Below, one piece after another: positions 1-7,358 of a DNA stretch of 64,000 nucleotides; positions within the stretch are counted from its first letter, which is position 1; the number at the start of each line of letters is the position of its first letter. The notes beneath the pieces were generated by a model, which saw only the letters and a program-made list of their open reading frames with translations, was not told the DNA's origin and did no database searches. Source of the DNA: UBA7803 sp034522075 (lineage in GTDB: Bacteria > Pseudomonadota > Gammaproteobacteria > Pseudomonadales > Azotimanducaceae). The translations under genes were made by a program, and so were the position numbers. The stretch spans positions 73,970 through 137,969 of the forward strand of contig JAXHLO010000021.1 in assembly GCA_034522075.1 (NCBI GenBank). Reading direction: 5' to 3'.

Positions 1-5
1 CAGAG

Positions 6-14
6 TTATCCACA
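6..14 (+). promoter_or_regulatory. Isolated perfect DnaA-box sequence
   Basis: TTATCCACA matches the strong DnaA box consensus TTATNCACA exactly. Only one copy is visible at the window edge and no origin genes (dnaA, dnaN, gidA, parAB) are present. It may be a titration or regulatory box, part of a cluster lying upstream of the window, or chance. Confidence 0.35.
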
Positions 15-60
15 GAAATTCTGGAAAACTTCACCTTCCCGGAGACACTTAAGGGTGTCC

Positions 61-79
61 GCGGGGGTGAATCCCCCGC
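61..79 (+). promoter_or_regulatory. Perfect GC hairpin in the leader of the first lipoprotein gene
   Basis: GCGGGGG and CCCCCGC form a perfect 7-bp stem around a 5-nt loop, ending 33 bases before the first possible start codon at 113. There is no T-tract after it, so it is unlikely to be an efficient intrinsic terminator. A weaker inverted repeat (GACAC/GTGTC) lies just upstream at about 44-59. The hairpin could affect mRNA stability or mark the end of an upstream transcript; this is inference. Confidence 0.35.
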
Positions 80-112
80 ATAATCCTGTCATGTTCACGG
101 CCGGGATTTCTC

Positions 113-1069
113 ATGTCGTCCAGCTGGCAACCCTCGGCAACCATTGACCGCCGCCCACGGCGACGGCCCATGGGCGTGCTTGGACGCTGCCTCGTGGCCG
201 GTCTGCTGGTGGCGGTATCCGGCTGCAGCGTGCAGCTCGCCTACAACAATCTGGACCGCCTGGCCCGCTGGTCGGTTGGTGACTACATCGACATGACCAG
301 CGATCAGCGGGCCTACTTCGACGCCGCGGTCGAGGAGGTGTGGGTCTGGCATCGCGGCGAACACCTGCCGCAGTACGCGGACTTCCTCGACAGCGTGGCG
401 GTGCGTTTTGTCGACGGCACCAGCGAAAGGGAAATGCAGCAGGTGGTCGATCAGGTGGTGGCCTGGGCGGAAGAGGTGCAGGCCCGCGCACTGCCGGCCA
501 CGACCGAGATGCTCGCCTCTCTGTCGGATGCGCAGGTGAGGGAACTGGCCGTCACGCTGGAGGAGCGTAACCGTGAGATCGCTGAGCCGGAGCTCGGCGC
601 CTCCCCGGCGGAGATCCGCCAGTTGTGGGTGGAAGAGTTCAGCGAACGCTTCAGCCGGTTTTCCGGGAAGCTGACTGCCGTACAGCAGGCCTATCTGCGC
701 AGCCAGGCAGAGCGCTACCAGCCGGAGCGGGTACTTTGGGCGGAGTATCGGCGTCGCTGGCAGGCGGATCTGCTGGCATTACTGCGCTTCCGCCAGGACC
801 GCGCCGGGCTTGAACGGGGCCTGGCTGAGCTGGCCCGCCACCGGGAGCTCTACTACGGCCCCCGCCTGACGGCCATTGACGACAACAACGTGAAGCTGTT
901 GCGCGAATCCAGCGTCTGGCTGGTCAACAGCCTCACCGACCGCCAGCAGCAGCGTTTTCGCGATCGCCTGGGTGAGCTGGCGGAAGACTTCCGCGCACTC
1001 GCCGCCCGGGAGACCACGGCACCGACTGCGCCACTGCCGTGTCTGGCGGGCTGTGACGGCGCGTCGTAA
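113..1069 (+). CDS. DUF6279-like lipoprotein
   Basis: Predicted outer- or inner-membrane lipoprotein of about 300 residues and unknown function. After a basic stretch and a hydrophobic segment (LVAGLLVAVSGCS), a lipobox Cys at about residue 38 would be lipidated. The mature protein starts QLAYNNLDRLARW and is largely charged and helical, rich in Glu and Arg, with no transmembrane segments, as in the DUF6279 family of proteobacterial lipoproteins. Two starts are possible: ATG at 113, or ATG at 170 (MGVLGRCLVAGLL), which gives a more typical signal peptide with a short positively charged n-region; I favour 170 as the biological start. The gene is monocistronic, as the next gene is on the other strand. 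Family call is by memory of the N-terminal motif; no function is assigned. Confidence 0.75.
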   Translation: MSSSWQPSATIDRRPRRRPMGVLGRCLVAGLLVAVSGCSVQLAYNNLDRLARWSVGDYIDMTSDQRAYFDAAVEEVWVWHRGEHLPQYADFLDSVAVRFVDGTSEREMQQVVDQVVAWAEEVQARALPATTEMLASLSDAQVRELAVTLEERNREIAEPELGASPAEIRQLWVEEFSERFSRFSGKLTAVQQAYLRSQAERYQPERVLWAEYRRRWQADLLALLRFRQDRAGLERGLAELARHRELYYGPRLTAIDDNNVKLLRESSVWLVNSLTDRQQQRFRDRLGELAEDFRALAARETTAPTAPLPCLAGCDGAS

Positions 1070-1075
1070 GCGCGT

Positions 1076-1549
1076 TCAGAGCAAGCTGCGCAGCATCCAC
1101 GCCGCCTTTTCGTGAATGGCCATGCGATCGGCCACCAAACTGGCGGTGGATTCGTCGTTGGCTTCCTGGGCCGTGGGCAGAATCTCCCGGCAGGTGCGCA
1201 CCAGGATCTCCTGGGCCACTACCAGATCGCTCAACATCTCCTCCGCTTCCGGGGCCCCGGCGATCTCTTCGATGGCCGTCAGCTCCAGATACTCGCGGAA
1301 GGTACCGGGCGCTGGATAGCCGAGGGTTCTGATGCGTTCGGCGATGTCGTCCACGGCTGCGGCCAGCTCCGTGTACTGTTCCTCGAACAGCAGATGCAGA
1401 TCCCGGAAACGCGGGCCTGTGACATTCCAGTGATAGCTGTGAGTTTTCAGGTAAAGCGTATAGGTATCGGCCAGCAGGCGGGTCAGCCCGCCGGCGATCT
1501 GCTGGCGGTCGTCGCTGTCGATGCCGATATTGATGTCTTTGGCCGTCAT
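1076..1549 (-). CDS. dps: Dps-family DNA starvation/ferritin-like protein
   Basis: A 157-residue Dps protein, the usual size for the family. Dps forms a dodecameric shell that binds iron, oxidises Fe(II) with peroxide at inter-subunit ferroxidase sites and protects DNA. The family signature is clear: HSYHWNVTGPRFRDLH near residues 38-52, followed by FEEQYTELAAAVDDIAERI, supplying the His, Asp and Glu ligands of the ferroxidase centre. The N-terminal tail is short and not Lys-rich, so DNA binding may be weaker than in E. coli Dps. Start at 1549 is supported by a strong ribosome site (AAGGAG) just upstream. An OxyR-type operator lies about 95-130 bases upstream, which fits peroxide induction. 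The gene converges with the preceding lipoprotein gene, with only 6 bases between the two stops. Confidence 0.95.
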   Translation of the reverse strand: MTAKDINIGIDSDDRQQIAGGLTRLLADTYTLYLKTHSYHWNVTGPRFRDLHLLFEEQYTELAAAVDDIAERIRTLGYPAPGTFREYLELTAIEEIAGAPEAEEMLSDLVVAQEILVRTCREILPTAQEANDESTASLVADRMAIHEKAAWMLRSLL

Positions 1550-1641
1550 GTTCTGCTCCTTGTGGCCGAGCTGCTGCAGGTGCGGAAGGCACCGCTGGCA
1601 GTCGATGGAGCGAGTCTGCGCCGCTGGAAAGCGTTAGTGAA

Positions 1642-1678
1642 ATTGCTCTTTTCTACCCACTCAATAGGCAAAAGCTAT
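1642..1678 (-). promoter_or_regulatory. OxyR-type operator upstream of dps
   Basis: On the plus strand the bases read ATTG-N7-CTAC-N7-ATAG-N7-CTAT. The known OxyR consensus is four tetrads ATAG-N7-CTAT-N7-ATAG-N7-CTAT, so 14 of 16 specified bases match with exact 7-base spacing throughout. The site lies between the pspC-like stop (1679) and dps (start 1549), in the position expected for an activator of the dps promoter. Activation of dps by OxyR is well established in enteric bacteria; operation here is inferred from the motif. No oxyR gene lies in the window. Confidence 0.75.
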
Positions 1679-1939
1679 TCAACGCCGGCGTGTCCGGGCG
1701 TCGGACCTATAGTCCGAATGCGCGGATTTGTCGCGCTGGTGCAGAACGATCCAGGCCACCAGGTACACACCGATGGCAACCCGGGGGATGAACAGGGCCG
1801 CCAGCACGAAGGCTACCCGCGGAAACGCCGGGTCGGTGCGCAGAGCCGCGGCGATGCCGGCGCAGACCCCGGCGATCCAGGCATTGTGCCGGTCGAGCCG
1901 GACGTGACGGTGAAGTCTGTGGAAGGCGCTGTCAGACAT
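1679..1939 (-). CDS. PspC-domain inner membrane protein
   Basis: An 86-residue protein with the PspC fold signature: an N-terminal segment (RLDRHNAWIAGVCAGIAAALRTDPAFPRVAFVLAAL) followed by a hydrophobic helix (GVYLVAWIVL) and a basic tail ending RTRRR. PspC proteins sit in the inner membrane and sense or signal envelope stress with PspB/PspA; stand-alone PspC-domain proteins of this size are common and mostly uncharacterised. No pspA, pspB or pspF is nearby, so a full phage-shock operon is not encoded here. It follows a 63-residue single-TM protein on the same strand with 33 bases between them, probably one transcript. Confidence 0.85.
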   Translation of the reverse strand: MSDSAFHRLHRHVRLDRHNAWIAGVCAGIAAALRTDPAFPRVAFVLAALFIPRVAIGVYLVAWIVLHQRDKSAHSDYRSDARTRRR

Positions 1940-1972
1940 GATGTGGCAGAACTCCTGCTGAGCGGGGCGCTG

Positions 1973-2164
1973 TCAGACGCCGAGCATCCAGTTGGCGAAT
2001 GTCAGAACCTGGCTGTCGAAATAGCGGGGTGCGGCGCCGGTGTGTGCCGGCGCCAGGCCCGACAGGACCAGACCGAACGCGATGAACACCGCAGCCAGCA
2101 GAATGACTGCCGCCAGGTTGCCGCGCGGGGCTCTGATCCGGGAAAGACGAAATGACTCGTGCAT
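1973..2164 (-). CDS. Small single-TM protein upstream of the PspC gene
   Basis: A 63-residue protein that I do not recognise. It has a basic N-terminus (SFRLSRIRAPRG), one hydrophobic helix (NLAAVILLAAVFIAFGLVLSGL) and a short C-terminal part ending in LTFANWMLGV, so it is probably anchored in the inner membrane with the N-terminus inside. Tight spacing to the PspC-domain gene suggests co-transcription and a related envelope role. The ribosome site is weak. It could be a lineage-specific partner of PspC; no function can be given. Confidence 0.5.
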   Translation of the reverse strand: MHESFRLSRIRAPRGNLAAVILLAAVFIAFGLVLSGLAPAHTGAAPRYFDSQVLTFANWMLGV

Positions 2165-2346
2165 GGCTATTCGATCCGATTGAACTCTAAGGGCACCGTT
2201 CTCATTTGTGTGTCATTCATGATTCGTGCCATCGCGGCGAAACGCCCGCTGCAGGTTCAAAGGCCCCGTAGGACGGGCGTTGCGGTGGCGTGAACCGGGA
2301 GTGGGACCTGTTGCCGGCCTGGTCGTTCTCGCCAACTGTTGGTGCG

Positions 2347-2352
2347 TATAAT
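2347..2352 (+). promoter_or_regulatory. Perfect -10 element for the CoA-transferase gene
   Basis: TATAAT, identical to the sigma-70 -10 consensus, lies 32 bases before the ATG at 2385. No good -35 hexamer is found at the normal distance. A start point near 2358 would make the upstream in-frame ATG at 2355 unusable and supports translation from 2385. Confidence 0.55.
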
Positions 2353-2384
2353 CGTTGACCGTTTTTTCCACTGGGAGCCGCGTC

Positions 2385-3569
2385 ATGGCAGGACCGTTAG
2401 CCGGGGTCAGGGTCGTCGACCTTACCAGTATGATCTCCGGACCCATTGCCACCATGATGCTGGCCGACCAGGGCGCCGACGTCATCAAGGTCGAGCCGCC
2501 CAATGGCGACCTGGTGCGCCATCTGGGACCGAGCCGGGGCGGCCTGACGGCGACGTTCATTTCTGCCAACCGCAGCAAGCGCAGCATAGCCCTGGACCTG
2601 AAAAGCGAGGCGGGCATGCAGGTGCTCACCCGGCTGCTGGCCACGGCTGACGTGTTCGTACAGAACTTCCGCCCGGGGGCCATCGAGCGGATGGGTCTGG
2701 GCGAGGAGGTCGTGCGGGCCATTCGTGCGGATATCGTCTACGTGTCCATCAGCGGTTTCGGCGAGGCGGGGCCCTACGCGCAGAAGCGCGTTTATGACCC
2801 GGTGATTCAGGCACTGTCCGGGTTGGCGGCCATTCAGAAGGATGGCGCCACGGGCCGTCCACGTATGGTGCGGACGATTATTCCGGACAAGACCACGGCA
2901 GTGACTGCGGCTCAGGCCATTACGGCCGCGCTCTTTGCCCGGGAGCGCAGCGGCGAGGGCCAGCATGTGAAGCTGGCCATGCTCGATACCATGGTGGCTT
3001 ATCTGTGGCCCGAGGGAATGACCGGCTACACCTTCGTCGGCCGTGAAGTGCCCGGCTCCCGCGCCCAGCTCGCTCAGGACCTGATCTTCGCTACGGCGGA
3101 CGGCTACATCACCACAGGTGCGGTGTCCGACGCCGAGTGGCAGGGCATGTGCCGGGCGCTGGAGCACGACGAATGGCTCAGCGATGAACGCTTCCGCACG
3201 GCGCAGGACCGCGTCGTCAACGTCAAGGAGCGTCTCGAGCTCATGGCCGACGTGCTGCGCCATCGGTCCAGTGCCGACTGGCTCGAGCGGCTGGATGCCG
3301 AAGGGGTGCCGTGCGCGCCGGTGCTGGAGCGTCACGAGGTCTTCGAGCACGAGCAGATCAAGGTCAACGGTACTGTTGCCGAATACGATCACCCGGTGGC
3401 GGGGAGGGTTCGGCAACCGCGCCCGGCAGCGCGGTTCGACCGCACACCGGCGGAGATGACCCGGCATGCGCCGGTGCTGGGCGAGCATTCCCGGGAAATC
3501 CTCACGGAGCTGGGCCTGGACGCTGATAGTCTGCCGGGCACAGGTGCTGTGGGCGAACCACAGGATTGA
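2385..3569 (+). CDS. Class III (CaiB/BaiF-type) CoA transferase
   Basis: Family III CoA transferase, 394 residues, which moves CoA between an acyl-CoA and a free carboxylic acid through Asp-bound mixed anhydride chemistry. The N-terminus (GPLAGVRVVDLTSMISGPIATMMLADQGADVIKVE) and the block NRSKRSIALDLKS are diagnostic. The helix IPDKTTAVTAAQAI carries the likely catalytic Asp in the position of the formyl-CoA transferase nucleophile. Substrate is unknown; relatives act on carnitine, bile acids, aromatic or branched acids. I chose ATG 2385 (MAGPLAG) over 2355 because GGGAG precedes it and it follows the -10 element correctly. The gene stands alone between a divergent PspC pair and a GGDEF gene, but the surrounding acyl-CoA ligases point to fatty or hydrophobic acid degradation. 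Confidence 0.9.
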   Translation: MAGPLAGVRVVDLTSMISGPIATMMLADQGADVIKVEPPNGDLVRHLGPSRGGLTATFISANRSKRSIALDLKSEAGMQVLTRLLATADVFVQNFRPGAIERMGLGEEVVRAIRADIVYVSISGFGEAGPYAQKRVYDPVIQALSGLAAIQKDGATGRPRMVRTIIPDKTTAVTAAQAITAALFARERSGEGQHVKLAMLDTMVAYLWPEGMTGYTFVGREVPGSRAQLAQDLIFATADGYITTGAVSDAEWQGMCRALEHDEWLSDERFRTAQDRVVNVKERLELMADVLRHRSSADWLERLDAEGVPCAPVLERHEVFEHEQIKVNGTVAEYDHPVAGRVRQPRPAARFDRTPAEMTRHAPVLGEHSREILTELGLDADSLPGTGAVGEPQD

Positions 3570-3653
3570 GCCGGGCTTCGGCCCCGGAAGAATTCCCGGC
3601 CGGATACGCTGGTGTGAGCTATTTTTAAGATAGCGCAGCAGTCGGAAGCGGTC

Positions 3654-4691
3654 ATGTCGAGCATCACCTTCAAGGTCTCCGTCGAGGAGTCGCACGCGGT
3701 TCTGAAGAAGGTGCTGCCGCTCATGAGTCAGCACCGGGTACCCACGATCCCGCAGAATTACGCCATCTGGTACGACTACGTCTGCGAGGCCAACGAGTCG
3801 CTGGTAGCCGAGCTCAAAGAGCGCATGAGCCATGGCCTGGGTTTTACGCCGGACGTCTGCGAGTCGCTGTTCGAGAAGTACTTCATTCACGCACTGCGCG
3901 CCCAGGTCGAAGAAATCCAGGAAAGCATGCGCCGCAACGTGGATACGGCCATTGACGAGATCGGTGGGTTTCATGCCGCCCTGAATGACTTCGTCGGCGT
4001 TCTCGATACCGCCAGCGACACGCTGGAACAGGCACCCAGCGAGGCGGACCTGCGTGTTGTGGTGGCAAAGCTCATGCAGGAGACCCGTGCGACGCGTCAG
4101 CGCGGCGCCGCAGTGGAAGCTTTGCTGCAGGCGATGGCGGCGGAACTCAACGAGATGCGTGTGCAGGTGGATGCTCTGTCGCGGGATTCTCTGCAGGATG
4201 CCCTGACCGGTGTGGCCAATCGCCGCGCATTCGACGACGGCGTGCGGCGTATGACCCGGGAAGCATCTGCCAGCGGTGCCGAGCTCTCTCTGCTGCTGGT
4301 GGACGTGGACGAGTTCACCCGCTTCAACGATGCCCACGGCGGCGAGATGGGGGATCAGGTGCTGCGCTTTCTGGCTCAGGAGATGGATCAGTGCGTCAAG
4401 GGCCGGGATCTGCTGGCCCGCTATGCGGGTGCGGAATTCGCCGTTCTGCTGCCGGATACCGCCTACAATGGTGCGCTCATGCTGGCAGAGAGCATCCGCG
4501 CCATCATCGAAGCCCAGGTGATCCAGACCGAGACCGGCCGGGAGATCGATGACCTGACCATCTCGGTGGGCGTGGCCCAGTTCCGCCTGGATGAAGAATC
4601 CGCCGACTTCGAGGCGCGGGCGCGGGCGTGCCTGGAGCAATCCAGGTCCCAGGGCCGCAACCGGGTCACCGGCGAGCGCGACCTGCACTGA
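3654..4691 (+). CDS. GGDEF-domain protein with degenerate active site
   Basis: A 345-residue cytoplasmic protein. Residues 1-170 are a helical, probably coiled-coil sensory or dimerisation region with no TM segment. Residues 175-335 are a GGDEF domain starting LQDALTGVANRRAF. In active diguanylate cyclases the signature is RYGG(D/E)EF; here it is RYAGAEF, so the first Gly and the metal-binding acidic residue are Ala. Two more conserved spots are altered: the usual GH before xxGD is GG (FNDAHGGEMGD), and the terminal Y-x-AK motif reads LEQSRSQGRN. The domain therefore probably does not make c-di-GMP and may act as a receptor or scaffold. Folding motifs (LLVDVDEF, ISVGVA) are intact. The start codon is preceded by only a weak ribosome site. 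Confidence 0.85.
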   Translation: MSSITFKVSVEESHAVLKKVLPLMSQHRVPTIPQNYAIWYDYVCEANESLVAELKERMSHGLGFTPDVCESLFEKYFIHALRAQVEEIQESMRRNVDTAIDEIGGFHAALNDFVGVLDTASDTLEQAPSEADLRVVVAKLMQETRATRQRGAAVEALLQAMAAELNEMRVQVDALSRDSLQDALTGVANRRAFDDGVRRMTREASASGAELSLLLVDVDEFTRFNDAHGGEMGDQVLRFLAQEMDQCVKGRDLLARYAGAEFAVLLPDTAYNGALMLAESIRAIIEAQVIQTETGREIDDLTISVGVAQFRLDEESADFEARARACLEQSRSQGRNRVTGERDLH

Positions 4692-4767
4692 ACCGACCTC
4701 GCGGGCGCTACACAGGCGTCCGGGAGCCGGTAGAATGCCGGGTTTTCGAGCCGGAGCCTCCGACCCC

Positions 4768-6324
4768 ATGCGTCTTACCCAGGGCATTCATCGTGCAGTG
4801 CAGCTCTATGCCCGGCGGCCGGCGCTGCTCGGCGCAGACTTCTCCCTGACCTGGCAGACATTTGCCGACCGGGTGGCCCGGCTGGCGTCCGCACTCACCG
4901 ATCTGGGTGTCGGCCCGGGTGATCGGGTGGCCATGCTGGCCGCCAATTCGCCCCGCTACGTGGAATTCTACTTTGCCACTCTATGGGCGGGAGCCGTCAT
5001 GGTGCCGGTGAACGGCCGCTGGGCGCTGCCGGAAAAGGTCCACTGTCTGAATGATTCCCAGGCCCGGCTGCTGCTGGTAGACGCCGGCGCCCACAGTGAG
5101 GTGGCGGCCCTGCGCAGCGCCTGCCCGGCACTGGAGCAGGTGATTCATGCCGACGCCGGCCCGGCCGGCGGTTTTGCCGATTACGAGACCCTGCTCGAGT
5201 CTGCCAGGCCCATGGCCGACGCCGGACGCGGCGGGTCCGACCTGGCAGCTCTGTTCTACACCGGCGGTACCACCGGGCGCGCCAAAGGCGTCATGCTCAG
5301 CCATGACAACTTCATGGCCAATTCCATGACGGCACTGGTCAATCTGGGTATTCGTGAAGACAGCGTGCATCTGCATGTTGCGCCGCTGTTTCACGTGGCC
5401 GGCGGCTCGCGGGTATTTACCGTCACCGTGGCGGGCGGCACCCACGCCGTGATTCCGCGCTTTGAACCGGAGCTGTTCCTCGACGCCGTGCAGCGCTATC
5501 GCGTCACGGTGACGGTGGTGGTGCCGGCCATGTTGAACGCTCTGCTCGAGTATCCGCACCTCGAGCGCTTCGATCTGTCGAGTCTGCGGCTGCTCACCTA
5601 TGGTGCGTCGCCCATGCCGGAATCGCTGTTGCGCCAGACGATGGAACGCCTGCCGGGCGTCGAGTTCCTGCAGTCTTACGGCATGACCGAACTGTCGCCG
5701 GTGGCCACCTGCCTGGCGCCCCGGTATCACGTCTTCAGCGGCCCCGACGCCGGTCGGGTACGTTCCGCCGGGCAGGCGGTCTTCAACGCCGACATCACCA
5801 TTGTGGACGAGCACGATGCCCCGCTGCCGCAAGGTCAGGTGGGTGAGGTATGCGTACGCGGTCCCATGGTCATGCAGGGCTACTGGCGTCAGCCGGAACT
5901 CACCGGCGAGACCCTGCGCGGCGGCTGGATGCACACCGGTGATGCGGGGTACCTGGACGACGAGGGATTTCTGTTTCTGGTGGACCGGGTCAAGGACATG
6001 ATCATCAGCGGCGGTGAGAACGTCTATTCTGCGGCCGTGGAAAATGTCATTCATCAGTTTGCCGGTGTGCACGAATGTGCCGTGATCGGCATTCCCAGTG
6101 AGCGCTGGGGCGAGGCCGTGCATGCCGTAGTCGTACCCCGCAGCGGCGCTGAGATCGACCGGGACGCGCTGCTGGCCCATTGCCGGACGCAGCTTGCCGG
6201 CTACGAATGTCCGAAGAGCATTGAGGTCCGCAGCGAACCCCTGCCGCGCAGCGGTGCCGGCAAGGTGCTGAAGACCGAGTTGCGGGAGGCGTTGCACGAC
6301 GCTGGCGGCGGAAGCGGTTCATGA
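4768..6324 (+). CDS. Acyl-CoA synthetase (AMP-forming, fatty-acid/medium-chain type)
   Basis: ANL-superfamily ligase of 518 residues that activates a carboxylic acid to acyl-AMP and then acyl-CoA. The phosphate-binding motif LFYTGGTTGRAKGVMLSHDN, the QSYGMTELSP block and the hinge region MHTGDAGYLDDEGFLFLVDRVKDMIISGGENVY are all present, with the catalytic C-terminal Lys in SGAGKVLK. I start it at ATG 4768 (MRLTQGIHRAVQLYARRPALL), the normal N-terminus for the family; upstream in-frame codons run into the preceding gene. Its stop overlaps the next start as ATGA (6321-6324), so it is translationally coupled to the DUF3187-like gene. Chain-length preference cannot be read from sequence. Confidence 0.92.
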   Translation: MRLTQGIHRAVQLYARRPALLGADFSLTWQTFADRVARLASALTDLGVGPGDRVAMLAANSPRYVEFYFATLWAGAVMVPVNGRWALPEKVHCLNDSQARLLLVDAGAHSEVAALRSACPALEQVIHADAGPAGGFADYETLLESARPMADAGRGGSDLAALFYTGGTTGRAKGVMLSHDNFMANSMTALVNLGIREDSVHLHVAPLFHVAGGSRVFTVTVAGGTHAVIPRFEPELFLDAVQRYRVTVTVVVPAMLNALLEYPHLERFDLSSLRLLTYGASPMPESLLRQTMERLPGVEFLQSYGMTELSPVATCLAPRYHVFSGPDAGRVRSAGQAVFNADITIVDEHDAPLPQGQVGEVCVRGPMVMQGYWRQPELTGETLRGGWMHTGDAGYLDDEGFLFLVDRVKDMIISGGENVYSAAVENVIHQFAGVHECAVIGIPSERWGEAVHAVVVPRSGAEIDRDALLAHCRTQLAGYECPKSIEVRSEPLPRSGAGKVLKTELREALHDAGGGSGS

Positions 6325-7358
6325 GCATTGCCGCACCCTTCGGCGCCCTGGTACCGGGGCTGACCCTGGTCTGCCTTATCGCCGCCTGGCCGGTACCCGC
6401 GGCGGCTGCTGGCGCGCATTCCGAAGCTGCCGGCCCTGCGGCAACCGCGCCGCTGCGCGTACGCAATCTGTCGCCGGCGACCCAGTTGTTCGGCTTGCCG
6501 CGACCGCTGGGCACCCTCGCTGCACCAGACACCACGGAGCTGGCGTTGACCGTGGAGCATGCCAACAATTTCACCGCCGCCAGCAACGACCGGGCGGCCG
6601 TGTTCTTCGACGGCACCACGACGGTCACCAGTGTGAGCCTGCGCCGCGGCTGGGGGCGGCGCTTCGAGTGGGGGCTGGAGGTGCCCCACGTGCACCACGG
6701 CGGCGGTTTCACCGACAGCTTCATCGACGGCTTTCACGATCTGTTCGGTTTTCCGGGCGGCGGCCGGGACGCCGTGCCCAGCAACCGCATGGATTATCGC
6801 ATCGACCAGACGGACGGCCCCGTGGCAGCCATCGACGGTGCCACGTCTCATGTCGGTGATGTGCGCGGCTGGCTTGGCTGGCGTGTACACCAGTCGCCGG
6901 GTCGGGGCGGGGCGCTGCGCGCACAGGTCAAAGTGCCCACGGGCAGCGTAGCAACGCTTTCCGGATCCGAGGGCGTCGACGTGGCGCTGTGGCTGGAATG
7001 GCATGACGCGCGGCTGCTCGAGGCGTTGCACGTGACGGTGACTCTGAACGGCGGGCTGACGTTACCGGGGCATAGTGAACTGGCCGATACGCAACCGCAG
7101 GACGCGGTGCTCTCCGGGCATGTGGGTGTGCATTATCCGTTGACGTCCTGGCTGGTCCTGCGTGCCCAGCTCGATGGGCACAGTGAGGTGATCGACACGG
7201 GGTTGGATCAGTTCGCAGCCGGGGCGCTGCAGGGCACGCTGGGCGGCAGCCTGCATCTGTCTCCGGCGCTGACGCTGGATCTCGGCGTTACCGAGGATCT
7301 GACCGGGGCCGCTGCGCCGGACGTGGTATTCCTGGCAACCGTGGCCGTCCGCCTGTGA
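6321..7358 (+). CDS. DUF3187-family outer-membrane protein
   Basis: A 345-residue secreted protein with a Sec signal peptide (hydrophobic core LVPGLTLVCLIAAWPVPAAAA). The mature start PLRVRNLSPATQLFGLPRPLG is characteristic of DUF3187 proteins, and the rest alternates polar and hydrophobic residues in short beta strands ending with VAVRL, consistent with an outer-membrane beta-barrel. Function is not known. The gene overlaps the acyl-CoA synthetase by ATGA and itself overlaps the next gene's GTG start, so the three genes form one operon (ligase, barrel, GlpD). A role in uptake or sensing of a lipid-derived substrate is plausible but only inferred from this arrangement. Confidence 0.8.
   Translation: MSIAAPFGALVPGLTLVCLIAAWPVPAAAAGAHSEAAGPAATAPLRVRNLSPATQLFGLPRPLGTLAAPDTTELALTVEHANNFTAASNDRAAVFFDGTTTVTSVSLRRGWGRRFEWGLEVPHVHHGGGFTDSFIDGFHDLFGFPGGGRDAVPSNRMDYRIDQTDGPVAAIDGATSHVGDVRGWLGWRVHQSPGRGGALRAQVKVPTGSVATLSGSEGVDVALWLEWHDARLLEALHVTVTLNGGLTLPGHSELADTQPQDAVLSGHVGVHYPLTSWLVLRAQLDGHSEVIDTGLDQFAAGALQGTLGGSLHLSPALTLDLGVTEDLTGAAAPDVVFLATVAVRL

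Noticed and set aside
1..112. Replication origin suggested by a perfect DnaA box
   Set aside because: Only one box is visible and no origin-linked genes are present.
2397..4787. Long open frame on the minus strand antisense to the CoA transferase and GGDEF genes
   Set aside because: No family similarity, His/Gln/Arg-biased composition typical of antisense frames in high-GC DNA, and both plus-strand genes are clear.
4981..6297. Minus-strand open frame opposite the acyl-CoA synthetase
   Set aside because: Composition of an antisense shadow; the plus-strand gene has all ligase motifs.
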